Made by a program: the position numbers and the translations under genes. A stretch of 64,000 nt of DNA from Actinomadura sp. WMMA1423 (lineage in GTDB: Bacteria; Actinomycetota; Actinomycetes; Streptosporangiales; Streptosporangiaceae), in contig NZ_CP041244.1 in NCBI RefSeq assembly GCF_006547145.1, forward strand, positions 5,270,001-5,334,000, given 5' to 3'. The notes under the pieces were generated by a model that did not search any database, was not told the origin of the DNA, and worked only from the letters and a program-made list of their open reading frames with translations. The stretch's first letter is position 1, and every line of letters begins with the position of its first letter. This document shows positions 1-8,041 of this stretch, in pieces.

Positions 1-168
1 GCCGACTACCTGCTGTCGGTCGGGTTCAAGACCGTCCGGCCGCACCACCGCTACCCGCGGCTGCGGCTGGAGTTGAAGTCGGCCCTGTCGTGGCGTGAGG
101 ACGTCGAGGTGGCCCTCGAACGACTCCTGGGGTCCATGACCCCGGAAGGGGCGCTACGGCCCGTCTGA
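1..168 (+). CDS. C-terminal fragment, probable GNAT-family acetyltransferase
   Basis: The reading frame is open from base 1 and stops at a TGA at 166-168, giving the last 55 residues of a protein whose start lies outside the window. It contains a Tyr-Pro-Arg-Leu-Arg-Leu-Glu segment and ends SMTPEGALRPV. This resembles the tail of the acetyltransferase-like protein found beside trxA in Streptomyces-type genomes, but the catalytic part is missing, so the family call rests on synteny and memory of the tail. It converges on trxA, with a long hairpin between them. Confidence 0.5.
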   Translation, partial: ADYLLSVGFKTVRPHHRYPRLRLELKSALSWREDVEVALERLLGSMTPEGALRPV

Positions 169-184
169 GGCGCTCTGAACGACG

Positions 185-219
185 CGTGGCCCGCACTCCG
201 GACCGGAGTGCGGGCCACG
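185..219. terminator. Bidirectional hairpin terminator
   Basis: A perfect inverted repeat has 15-bp arms at 185-199 and 205-219 and a 5-nt loop. It lies between the converging acetyltransferase-like gene and trxA. The arms are GC-rich and there is no long T run, as is usual for actinobacterial terminators. Confidence 0.75.
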
Positions 220-258
220 TTCGCGCTCGCCGCGGGAGACGGGAGGCGCGCCGGAAGC

Positions 259-573
259 TCAGATGAACTCGGCGAGGTCCCTCATCAGGGCGGCCTTCGG
301 CTTGGCGCCCATGATCTGCTTGACGACCTCTCCGCCCTTGTAGACGTTCATCGTCGGGATCTGCATGACGCCGTACTGCTGCGGGACCAGCGGGTTCTCG
401 TCGATGTTCAGCTTGACGATCTGGAGCTTGTCGCCGTGCTCCTTGGAGATCTCCTCCAGGATCGGCGCCACCATCCGGCAGGGGCCGCACCATTCCGCCC
501 AGAAGTCGACGAGAACGGGCTTGTCGCTCTCCAGCACCTCGGACGCGAAGTCGGCGTCGGTCACGGCTTTCAT
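259..573 (-). CDS. trxA: Thioredoxin
   Basis: The 104-residue product is the normal length for thioredoxin, the cytoplasmic dithiol reductant of ribonucleotide reductase, methionine sulfoxide reductases and other disulfides. It carries the active site Trp-Cys-Gly-Pro-Cys at residues 28-32 (redox cysteines 29 and 32) and the cis-proline before Thr74. The ATG at 573 is preceded by a GGAG ribosome site, so a longer upstream in-frame extension was rejected. The gene follows trxB on the same strand after 157 bp, which includes a hairpin. The two are partners: TrxB reduces TrxA with NADPH. Confidence 0.97.
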   Translation of the reverse strand: MKAVTDADFASEVLESDKPVLVDFWAEWCGPCRMVAPILEEISKEHGDKLQIVKLNIDENPLVPQQYGVMQIPTMNVYKGGEVVKQIMGAKPKAALMRDLAEFI

Positions 574-637
574 CGGTCTCCTTCGGTTCTCGCGTGGGGC
601 GGGGACACTCCCCCGCCCGATGCAGCCCATCGCGGCG

Positions 638-661
638 CGGCCCGGCGTCTCCGCCGGGCCG
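638..661 (-). terminator. Hairpin between trxB and trxA
   Basis: Arms at 638-646 and 653-661 form a 9-bp GC stem around a 6-nt loop in the 157-bp trxB-trxA gap. It could partly terminate trxB transcripts and lower the trxA level from the upstream promoter. No T tract follows. Confidence 0.45.
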
Positions 662-730
662 GCGGCCGATGGTGATGTCAGCGCCGCGGGCCGGTCAGGC
701 CGGTGGTGGGGCTGGCGGCCCGCGGGACGG

Positions 731-1684
731 TCAGGCCTGCGGGACGGTCTCGGCGGCGTCCCGGTCCTGCAGCCAGCGCTCGGCGTCGATGGCGGCCGAG
801 CAGCCGCTTCCGGCGGCGGTGATGGCCTGCCGGTAGATATGGTCGACCACGTCGCCGCAGGCGAACACACCGGGGATCTTGGTCTTCGTCGTGGGGGCGT
901 CGACCAGCAGGTAGCCGTCGGTGTCGGTCTCCAGCTGCCCGGCGAACAGCTCGCTGCGCGGGTCGTGGCCGATCGCGATGAACAGCCCGGTGATCTCCAG
1001 GGTGGACTCCGCGCCGGTCCTGGTGTTGCGGACGGTCACCCCGGTCACCCGGTCGTCGCCGTGGATCGCGGCGACCTCGCTGTCCCACAGGAACTTGATC
1101 TTCTCGTTGGCGAACGCCCGGTCCTGCATGATCTTGGACGCGCGCAGCTCGTCGCGCCGGTGGACCACGGTCACCGAGCGGGCGAACTTGGTCAGGAAGA
1201 TCGCCTCTTCCATGGCGGTGTCGCCGCCGCCGACGACGGCGATGTCCTGCTCGCGGAAGAAGAAGCCGTCACAGGTGGCGCACCAGGAGACGCCGCGCCC
1301 GGACAGGCGCTTCTCGTCCGGCAGCCCGAGCTCGCGGTACCCGGAGCCGGTGGCGACGATCACGGTCCTGGCGAGGTAGGTCTCGTCGCCGACCTTGACG
1401 ACCTTCGGGTCGGCGGTCAGGTCGACCTCGGTGACGTCGTCGGTGATGAGCTCGGCGCCGAAGCGCTCGGCCTGCTTGCGCAGGTTGTCCATCAGGTCGG
1501 GGCCCATGATCCCGTCGGGGAAGCCGGGGAAGTTCTCCACGTCGGTGGTGTTCATCAGCGCACCGCCGGCCGTCACCGAACCCTCGAACACCAGCGGCCT
1601 CAGGTCGCCGCGGGCCGCGTAGACGGCGGCCGTGTAGCCCGCGGGGCCCGATCCGATGATGATGACGTTACGGACGTCGCTCAC
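731..1684 (-). CDS. trxB: Thioredoxin-disulfide reductase (NADPH)
   Basis: This 317-residue FAD/NADPH flavoenzyme transfers electrons from NADPH to thioredoxin. Visible motifs are the N-terminal FAD-binding GSGPAG at residues 11-16, the redox pair Cys135-Ala-Thr-Cys138 followed by Asp, the NADPH-binding GGGDTAMEE near 152, and the C-terminal FAD motif ending in a GVFACGD segment. Length and order are those of low-molecular-weight bacterial TrxB. The start is GTG at 1684, with an AGAGG ribosome site about 8 bases upstream. The neighbouring trxA encodes its substrate. Expression of this pair is often under SigR-type redox control in actinomycetes, but I did not identify such a promoter. Confidence 0.97.
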   Translation of the reverse strand: MSDVRNVIIIGSGPAGYTAAVYAARGDLRPLVFEGSVTAGGALMNTTDVENFPGFPDGIMGPDLMDNLRKQAERFGAELITDDVTEVDLTADPKVVKVGDETYLARTVIVATGSGYRELGLPDEKRLSGRGVSWCATCDGFFFREQDIAVVGGGDTAMEEAIFLTKFARSVTVVHRRDELRASKIMQDRAFANEKIKFLWDSEVAAIHGDDRVTGVTVRNTRTGAESTLEITGLFIAIGHDPRSELFAGQLETDTDGYLLVDAPTTKTKIPGVFACGDVVDHIYRQAITAAGSGCSAAIDAERWLQDRDAAETVPQA

Positions 1685-1834
1685 AGTTCTTGCCTCTCCT
1701 CGTTGGCCGTCGGTGCCGCACGACCCGGCCTCACAGTCGCGTCAACCGATCCTAGGGCCCGCTGATTCCCCGGCACGCGGCGCCGGGCCGTCCACCAGCG
1801 GCCGGGGCCTCCGCGCCGCTCTAGGCTGTGGCGC

Positions 1835-2407
1835 ATGGCACGCATTCTGCTCTTCCACTCGATGTACGGGCTGCGGCCCGCGGTGCACCAGGCGGCCGAC
1901 CGGCTCCGTGCGGCCGGGCACGAGGTGCACGTCCCCGACCTCTACGACGGGCGTGTCGTCGACGACGCGGAGGCCGGGCTCAAGATCAAGGACGAGATCG
2001 GGCGGGACGAGCTGCTGCGCCGCGGCGTCGTGGCGGCCGCGCCGCTGATCGGGGAGGGCGGGCTCGTCTACGCGGGGTTCTCGCTCGGCGGCTCCATCGC
2101 CCAGAACCTCGCGTTCGCCGACGCCAACGCGGGCGGACTGCTGCTGATGCACGGCACGTCCGACATAGCCGACGACGCGGCCACCGACATTCCCGTGCAA
2201 CTGCACGTCGCCGACCCCGACACCTGGGAGCCCGCCGACTGGCTGAACGCGTGGTATCTGCAGATGCGCAAGGCGGGAGCGGATGTGGAGGTGTTCCGCT
2301 ACCGCGGTGCGGGCCACCTGTTCACCGACCCCGACCTGCCCGACTACGACGCCGACGCGGCCGAGCGCGCCTGGACGACGGCTCTGGAGTTCCTGGCCAC
2401 CCTCTGA
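1835..2407 (+). CDS. Dienelactone hydrolase family protein
   Basis: The 190-residue alpha/beta hydrolase resembles dienelactone hydrolases. It has an N-terminal strand ARILLFHSMYGL, a nucleophile elbow with Gly-Phe-Ser-Leu-Gly-Gly near residue 85 where Ser replaces the usual Cys, and a late Gly-Ala-Gly-His carrying the catalytic histidine near residue 159. The physiological substrate is unknown. It is divergent from trxB and converges on the anti-sigma gene, with a perfect hairpin between. It interrupts the otherwise minus-strand housekeeping run, so it may be a local insertion. Confidence 0.8.
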   Translation: MARILLFHSMYGLRPAVHQAADRLRAAGHEVHVPDLYDGRVVDDAEAGLKIKDEIGRDELLRRGVVAAAPLIGEGGLVYAGFSLGGSIAQNLAFADANAGGLLLMHGTSDIADDAATDIPVQLHVADPDTWEPADWLNAWYLQMRKAGADVEVFRYRGAGHLFTDPDLPDYDADAAERAWTTALEFLATL

Positions 2408-2564
2408 CGCCCCCGACCGCCGCGTCCCGGAAGCCCGGGGAAGGGGCGGTAGCGGGAGCCCGGTGGTGAGGCTGACATTTCTGGCGATGCCGCTCGAACT
2501 TCCCTTGAGGGTGCGGCATCCCATAGGGAGAGGCCGTCACAGGGGACCCGTGCGTCACCTGAAA

Positions 2565-2594
2565 GGCCATGGACGGGGTCGGCCGTCCATGGCC
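2565..2594. terminator. Bidirectional hairpin terminator
   Basis: A perfect 12-bp stem, 2565-2576 with 2583-2594, surrounds a 6-nt loop between the converging hydrolase and anti-sigma genes. Confidence 0.7.
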
Positions 2595-2631
2595 TTCACG
2601 CAGGTGGGTGCCCGGTTCGGGGCTTGGCGGG

Positions 2632-3417
2632 TCAGGCGTTCTTCAGCTGCTTCAGCAGGTGGTGGGCCTGCGGGGAGCAGTCGGGCCCGACGACCCAGAT
2701 GTTTCGCTTGCCGGGCTCGTCACCGTTCACGGCGATGATGATCGCCGGCTTTCCCTCGTATCTCGCCTGGTCGACGAGCAGGGGCGGTTGCGCGCCCGCG
2801 ACGCCCGTGACGCATCCGCGCAGCCGGGCGCCCGGCTGCGCCGCGCCCTCGGTGCGCGTCTTCTGCGCGCCGACGACGACACCGCCGACCTGCTCGCCGA
2901 GCGAGCCCGACCGGTAGTCGGTGCCGCTGTGCGCGACCCTGAACGCCGGTTCCGGCGCGTCCGGGGCGACTTTGGGCACCCCGGAGCCGGCACCGGACCC
3001 GGGATCGGTCAGGGTGCGCTGCGCGGCCGGCTGGTGCGCCGCGCTGTCGCTGCTGCTCGCGTCGTCCAGCGCGATCTTGCCGACCGTCGCTCCGCCGCCG
3101 AGCACGGCCACCGTCGCCGCGGCCGCCGACAGTATCCGCCAATGCCGCCTTCCGCGCCGCTGCTCCAGGCTCGCCACGGTGGCGGTGTGCATCGACTCCG
3201 CCGCGAGGGCGGTGTCGATGCGTTCGGCCAGCTCGGCGGGCATGGGCGGCATCGGGGCCTCCGCCAGTATCCGGGAGACGTCCGCAAGGTCGGCGGACAG
3301 TTCACGGCAGTCGGCGCAGGTTTCGAGGTGTGCGTTGACGGAGGCGGCTTCGTCGTCTTCGAGAAGTCCCTCGGCCAGGTCGGCCAAGACGTCGTAGTCG
3401 AGGTGTGCGGGGTTCAC
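2632..3417 (-). CDS. Zinc-binding anti-sigma factor of SigM
   Basis: The 261-residue protein begins with a zinc-anti-sigma (ZAS, zf-HC2) domain: His30-x3-Cys34-x2-Cys37. One hydrophobic segment near residues 92-112 should anchor it in the membrane. The outside part is Pro/Ser-rich and then about 100 residues of unrecognised fold containing two cysteines. Its GTG start at 3417 overlaps the sigma factor stop codon (GTGA), with GGAGG about 10 bases upstream, so the two are translationally coupled. The known role for this family is to hold the partner ECF sigma factor inactive until redox or envelope stress releases it. Confidence 0.88.
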   Translation of the reverse strand: MNPAHLDYDVLADLAEGLLEDDEAASVNAHLETCADCRELSADLADVSRILAEAPMPPMPAELAERIDTALAAESMHTATVASLEQRRGRRHWRILSAAAATVAVLGGGATVGKIALDDASSSDSAAHQPAAQRTLTDPGSGAGSGVPKVAPDAPEPAFRVAHSGTDYRSGSLGEQVGGVVVGAQKTRTEGAAQPGARLRGCVTGVAGAQPPLLVDQARYEGKPAIIIAVNGDEPGKRNIWVVGPDCSPQAHHLLKQLKNA

Positions 3418-4037
3418 TTTGGCATGCCACCTCCTTCCACACCTCCGACGTTCCTGGGTTCGCGTCGGTTCCGGTGATGGACGAGAAGGGGCGCGAGCCG
3501 GGCCCGGCCCCGCGCGCACCGGCTCTTGATCGTCCCGGGCGGGACCTCCATGACCTGCGCGGCGTCGTCGACGGAGTAGCCCATCATGTCGACCAGGATC
3601 AGGGCGGCCCGCTGCTCGAACGGAAGCTGCTCCAGGGCGGTCCGGACGTCGAGGGAGACGCCGTGCGCGTCGGTCGGGTCGGGCATCTTGGGCGCGACGG
3701 CGTCGAACGTCGCGTCGTCGCCCATCGGGGTCGCCGGCCGGACGGACTTGCGCCGGATGCGGTCGAGGCAGGCGTTCACCACGATGCGGTGCAGCCAGGT
3801 GGTGACGGCGGCGTCCCCGCGGAACCGTCCGGCGGCGCGGAAGGCCGAGAGGCACGCGTCCTGCAGCGCGTCGGCCGCCTCCTCCGGGTCGCCGAGAGTG
3901 CGCAGCGCGACCGCCCACATGCGGTCGCGGTGGCGGTGCACGAGTTCGGCGAAGGCGTGCGGGTCCCCCTGGGCGTGCCGGGCGAGGAGCTCCTTGTCGG
4001 GAACTTCGCCTACGCGACGCATGCTCACCGACGTCAT
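3414..4037 (-). CDS. sigM: ECF RNA polymerase sigma factor SigM
   Basis: The product is an ECF (group 4) sigma factor of about 207 residues. Region 2 is seen in the HRDRMWAVALRTLGDPEEAAD stretch and the following TTWLHRIVVNACLDRIRR. Region 4 is the DMMGYSVDDAAQVMEVPPGTIKSR helix-turn-helix. An upstream in-frame extension to 4178 lacks sigma homology, so ATG 4037 was chosen; ATG 4022 is also possible. Placement between a pseudokinase gene and its anti-sigma factor, close to trxAB and murJ, matches the Streptomyces sigM locus. A role in envelope or oxidative stress is inferred from that family. Confidence 0.9.
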   Translation of the reverse strand: MTSVSMRRVGEVPDKELLARHAQGDPHAFAELVHRHRDRMWAVALRTLGDPEEAADALQDACLSAFRAAGRFRGDAAVTTWLHRIVVNACLDRIRRKSVRPATPMGDDATFDAVAPKMPDPTDAHGVSLDVRTALEQLPFEQRAALILVDMMGYSVDDAAQVMEVPPGTIKSRCARGRARLAPLLVHHRNRREPRNVGGVEGGGMPK

Positions 4038-4208
4038 GAGCGACCGCTTTCTCGTTCGGGACGCCCGGCCGGCGCCGGGCGTCCGCGACCGGCTGCTGAG
4101 GTAGGCACCACGGGTTCCTGGGGGCGAGGGGACAATCTGCTCACAGGCACGATACAGACATGCGCCGCTCCACGTCACAGCTCATGTCCGGCCCTAACCG
4201 GAACGTGA

Positions 4209-5834
4209 TCAGCTTGCCGTCCCGTAGACGGCGACCTCGCCGAGCCGCCCCTTGAACCGGTCACTGGGCAGCTTGGTGAACCAGACGAGCACGTACTGGC
4301 CCGTGGCCTGCGAATTCGCGGTGACGGTGACCTCGCCGCCGCTCGGCGTCTGCTCCCCGACACGCTTCAGATCGCCAGGAGTCTGCGAGTTCCCGACCCT
4401 GACCTGGAGCGTCCCGCCGCTCACCGGAGCGTAGATCTTGACCTGGGCCACCTTCACGGGTTTGCCCATGTCGAGGAGGACGCCCATGCCCTTGGAGTAG
4501 TTGCCGAAGTCGGCGCCGCTGTAGCTCTGGGTCTCCCAGGAGCCGCTGGGCCGACCGTCGGTCAGGGACTCGAGGCCCTTGCCGATCGACGTGTCCATGT
4601 GGCCGGGGAGCGACTGCTGGGCGGCCGTGACGTGCTGCGCGGACAGCTTCACGACGGACGGCTTGGACGGTGCGCTCGTCTGGGTCTTGCCGGTGGGGTC
4701 GCCGCCGCCCTTGGGCTCGCCGCCGCCGGGGCCGGAGAGCGCCCAGGCGCCGAGCCCGACGATGACGGTCAGCGCGGCCGCGGCCACCCCGATGAGGGCG
4801 CGGTTGGCCGGGAGCTTGGGGCCGCCGTGGCTGTGCGCGGGCGTCGTCCGGGTGGACGAGGACGGCGGAGGCGGAGGCGGAGCGGCGTGTCGCTGGGCGC
4901 GCGCACGCGGCGGCGGGACGTGTGAGGCCGCGGGCGGTTCGAGCGCCTGTTGCCGCTGCGGCTGCGTCGCCGCCGGGGGCGGGGGCGGGGGCGGGGGCGG
5001 AGGCGACGGGCGCCGCTGCGGTGTCTGGCGCGGGGCCGCGGGCGGGGCGTGGCCGAGCCCGGCGAACAACGGCAGCGGGGTGCGCGGAACGCCGCGCAAA
5101 GCCTTGGCCAGTTCGGCGGGGGACGTGAGCGGCTCACCCGCGCCGATGCCGAGGCAGCGGCAGACGATCGCGTCGATCGCGTGCGAGATGCCGGCCTGGA
5201 CCTGGCGGGGCGCGTGCGGGACGCCGTCGGACGCCGGCGCGGCCGGCAGGGCGGAGCCCTCCTCGTCGCCGGGCCAGTGGGCGGTGAGCGCCGCGTACAG
5301 CATCTGGCCGAGGCCGCGGACGTCCTCGGCGGCGGGGTCGTCGGACTGCCGGTCGCACAGGACGGCGTCGGTGGCGATGCCGAGGATCTTGACGGTGCCG
5401 CCGGTCGTCCAGACCAGGTCGCGAGGGGTGAGGCACAGGTGCGAGAGCCCCGCGGCGTGCGCGGCGGCGATCGCCTCGGACGCCTCGTACAGCAGGGTCG
5501 CGGCGCGCCCGGGCTCCAGCGGGGCCTTGCCGAGCATGCCCTCCAGGGGCTCGCCCGCCACCCATTCGCTGACGATGTAGGCGCTCTCGCCCGAGTCGTC
5601 GGCGTCGAACACCTGGGTGAGCCGGGGGTCGGTCAGCCGGCTGGCGGACCGCGCGGACGTGACCGCCTCGGCGATCCGTGGGAACTCGGGGTCGAAGGTG
5701 CGGACGGCGACCGCCCGCGCGAGGATCTCGTCGATGGCCTTCCAGAGCGACGAGCCGCCCGAGTCGCTGATGCGCTCCTCGAGCCTGTAGCGGCCGGCGA
5801 GACGCGTGCCGGGCTCGATGACTGACGTGCTCAC
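4209..5834 (-). CDS. Membrane pseudokinase next to murJ
   Basis: The protein of about 541 residues has an N-terminal serine/threonine kinase fold that lacks catalytic residues. Arg45 replaces the ATP-binding Lys in AVAVR. The catalytic loop reads HLCLTPRDL at 132-140, with Cys, Thr and Asp where Asp, Lys and Asn are expected. The DFG aspartate is absent (KILGIATD). Proline runs then lead to one membrane helix (ALIGVAAAALTVIVGLGAW) and an extracellular jelly-roll domain that resembles discoidin/carbohydrate-binding folds. In Mycobacterium a similar pseudokinase is fused to MurJ (MviN) and controls peptidoglycan synthesis; here it is a separate gene. GTG 5834 has AGGAC upstream; GTG 5849 is an alternative. 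Confidence 0.85.
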   Translation of the reverse strand: MSTSVIEPGTRLAGRYRLEERISDSGGSSLWKAIDEILARAVAVRTFDPEFPRIAEAVTSARSASRLTDPRLTQVFDADDSGESAYIVSEWVAGEPLEGMLGKAPLEPGRAATLLYEASEAIAAAHAAGLSHLCLTPRDLVWTTGGTVKILGIATDAVLCDRQSDDPAAEDVRGLGQMLYAALTAHWPGDEEGSALPAAPASDGVPHAPRQVQAGISHAIDAIVCRCLGIGAGEPLTSPAELAKALRGVPRTPLPLFAGLGHAPPAAPRQTPQRRPSPPPPPPPPPPAATQPQRQQALEPPAASHVPPPRARAQRHAAPPPPPPSSSTRTTPAHSHGGPKLPANRALIGVAAAALTVIVGLGAWALSGPGGGEPKGGGDPTGKTQTSAPSKPSVVKLSAQHVTAAQQSLPGHMDTSIGKGLESLTDGRPSGSWETQSYSGADFGNYSKGMGVLLDMGKPVKVAQVKIYAPVSGGTLQVRVGNSQTPGDLKRVGEQTPSGGEVTVTANSQATGQYVLVWFTKLPSDRFKGRLGEVAVYGTAS

Positions 5835-5998
5835 GGCAACGTCCTGCACAGGTGGTCAGATCCCATGTTCGTGGCGTGGCAGCTTACGCCTCCGACCCTC
5901 CTCTTTGCGTTTCTCAGGGTGTCGCCCCGCAAGCCGTAGTCCCCCACATGGTAGTGGTTACTCACGCGAGTGGCCGCCTTATCGCCGCGCGTCCTTTT

Positions 5999-8041
5999 TT
6001 ACTTTGCCCGCCCCGGCAGCCGCCGCGCGAACGTGGCGATGGTCGTCTGGATCTCCTCCACCCGCATCAACCTGGCGAAGAGCAGGTACAGCAGCCCGCC
6101 GCCGACGGAACCGGCGATCAGCGTGGCCAGCGCGGGCAGCATCGTGTCGGTGCCGCCCAGCGCGTCGGCGACGGTGTGCGCGGCGTAGGCGAACCCGATC
6201 AGCGGCCAGATCGCGACGAGCAGCTTGAGGTGGCCGCCGATGACGCGGCGCCCGTCCATGCCGCCGAGCTTGCGGCGCAGCACCAGCCAGCAGGTGACCG
6301 TCCCGACCAGGTTGGTGATCGCGAACCCGCCCGCGATGCCGACCACGATCCACTTGACGTCGAGGACGTTGTAGGCGGTGAACGCCATGGCGATGTTGAA
6401 GGTGGTGACGACCAGGCCGATCAGTGCGGGCGTCCGGGTGTCGCCGTAGGAGTAGAAGACCCGCAGCATCAGCTGGTAGATGGAGAACGGGACGAGCGCG
6501 ATGGCGAACATCTGCATGACGCGCGCGATCACCAGCGCGTCGGCGGCGCTCGTGTTGCCGTGCGCGAACAGCACCGTGGTGATCTCCGGTCCGAGGACCA
6601 GCATCAGCGCCGCCGCCGGCATGATGATCACCGAGGAGAGCCGCAGGCCGCTGGAGAAGGCGGCGCGCACGTCGGCGGTCTTGCCCTCGGCGGCGAACCG
6701 GCTCATCCGCGGCAGCAGCGCGGTGATCACCGAGACCCCGACGATCGCGTAGGGCAGCTGGAAGAGCTGGTAGGCGTTGAAGTACGGGGTGTAGCCGTAG
6801 CCCTCGCCGAGCCCCTGGCCGGACGCGAGATTCCCGGCCCGGTTCGTCAGCGCGGTGACGACGGCGAACGCGGTCTGGGCGGCGACGACGTACACCAGGG
6901 TCCAGCCGGCCATCCGCCCGACCTCGCCGAGCTCGCCGCGGTGGAAGTCGAGCCGGGGCCGCCACCGGAACCCGACACGGCGCAGGGACGGCCACAGCGC
7001 GACCGTCTGCAGGACGATGCCGCCGGTCGTGCCGATGGACAGCAGCATGAGCTGCTGGTCGGAGATGCTGGTCGGGGTGACCTTCCCGGTGGTGATCGCG
7101 AGGAACGCGCCGCCGACCGCGATCACGACGATGTTGTTCAGGACGGGCGCCCACATCGGCGCGCCGAAGCTGCCGCGCGTGTTGAGGACGGCCCCGGCGA
7201 ACGCCCCGACGCCGTAGAAGAACAGCTGGGGCAGGAAGAACCGCGCGAACAGGACGGCGACCGCGCGCTGGTCGCCGCTGTAGCTGCCCGCCAGGACGTC
7301 GATGAAGAGCGGCGCGAGCAGCACCGAAACGATGGTGAGGACGCCGAGGCCGATCACCGCGAGGGTGAACACGCGCTGTTCGTACTGCTCGCCCGCGACC
7401 CGGTCGCGCTGCTTGGCCCGCACCAGCAGCGGGACGATCACGCTGGTGAGGATGCCGCCGAGCAGCAGGTCGTAGATCTGGTTGGGGATGGTGTTGGCGG
7501 TGTTGTAGGCGTTGGCGAGCAGTCCGGTGCCGAGCGCGGCGACGATGACGGCGGTGCGCAGGAACCCCGTGACGCGGGACGCGAGGGTGCCCACCGCCAT
7601 GATCGCGCCGGACTTCAGGATTCCGGACGAGCCCTTGCCCTCCTCGGCCGGGCGCGCGTCCACGACCGTGGTGTCGGCGCCGGGCGGGCTCACGCCGGGG
7701 AGGGGGATGTCAACCGCCGTCTCGGCGGCGATGTTCGCCGCGCCCGGCGGCATGCCCGTCGGCGGCGGGGCCGGGTACTGCGGCGGGGTCCTCGGGCCTG
7801 GCGCCTGCGGGCCCGGCCCCATACCCGGCCTGCCCGTCGGCCCCTGCGGCCCCTGAGGGCCCGGACCCTGGGGCGGACGTCCCTGGGGGTACCCCTGGGG
7901 ATTCCCCTGCGGCGGGTACCCCTGCCCCTGGGGGCCCGGAGTACTCGGCGGCGGGTACCCCGGGCCCTGGGAACCCGGGGCCGGGGAGCCCGCTCCCCGG
8001 TTCCCCTGTCCCTGCCGATCCCATTCCGGTCGACCCGTCAC
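5999..8041 (-). CDS. murJ: Lipid II flippase MurJ
   Basis: MurJ (MviN) flips the peptidoglycan precursor lipid II across the cytoplasmic membrane. The membrane part starts around residue 140 with SGAIMAVGTLASRVTGFLR, the conserved opening of the family, and runs through about 14 hydrophobic segments to a short basic tail. The first 130 residues are a cytosolic Pro/Gly/Gln-rich extension, common in actinobacteria. GTG 8041 has GGAGG 7 bases upstream and was preferred to the longest frame (8113). This start places the first 332 bp inside the 3' end of the DUF6049 gene in another frame. A later start is possible, but none has a better ribosome site. Confidence 0.93.
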   Translation of the reverse strand: MTGRPEWDRQGQGNRGAGSPAPGSQGPGYPPPSTPGPQGQGYPPQGNPQGYPQGRPPQGPGPQGPQGPTGRPGMGPGPQAPGPRTPPQYPAPPPTGMPPGAANIAAETAVDIPLPGVSPPGADTTVVDARPAEEGKGSSGILKSGAIMAVGTLASRVTGFLRTAVIVAALGTGLLANAYNTANTIPNQIYDLLLGGILTSVIVPLLVRAKQRDRVAGEQYEQRVFTLAVIGLGVLTIVSVLLAPLFIDVLAGSYSGDQRAVAVLFARFFLPQLFFYGVGAFAGAVLNTRGSFGAPMWAPVLNNIVVIAVGGAFLAITTGKVTPTSISDQQLMLLSIGTTGGIVLQTVALWPSLRRVGFRWRPRLDFHRGELGEVGRMAGWTLVYVVAAQTAFAVVTALTNRAGNLASGQGLGEGYGYTPYFNAYQLFQLPYAIVGVSVITALLPRMSRFAAEGKTADVRAAFSSGLRLSSVIIMPAAALMLVLGPEITTVLFAHGNTSAADALVIARVMQMFAIALVPFSIYQLMLRVFYSYGDTRTPALIGLVVTTFNIAMAFTAYNVLDVKWIVVGIAGGFAITNLVGTVTCWLVLRRKLGGMDGRRVIGGHLKLLVAIWPLIGFAYAAHTVADALGGTDTMLPALATLIAGSVGGGLLYLLFARLMRVEEIQTTIATFARRLPGRAK

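Noticed and set aside
365..1765. Plus-strand open frame opposite trxA and trxB
   Set aside because: Antisense shadow of two unambiguous genes.
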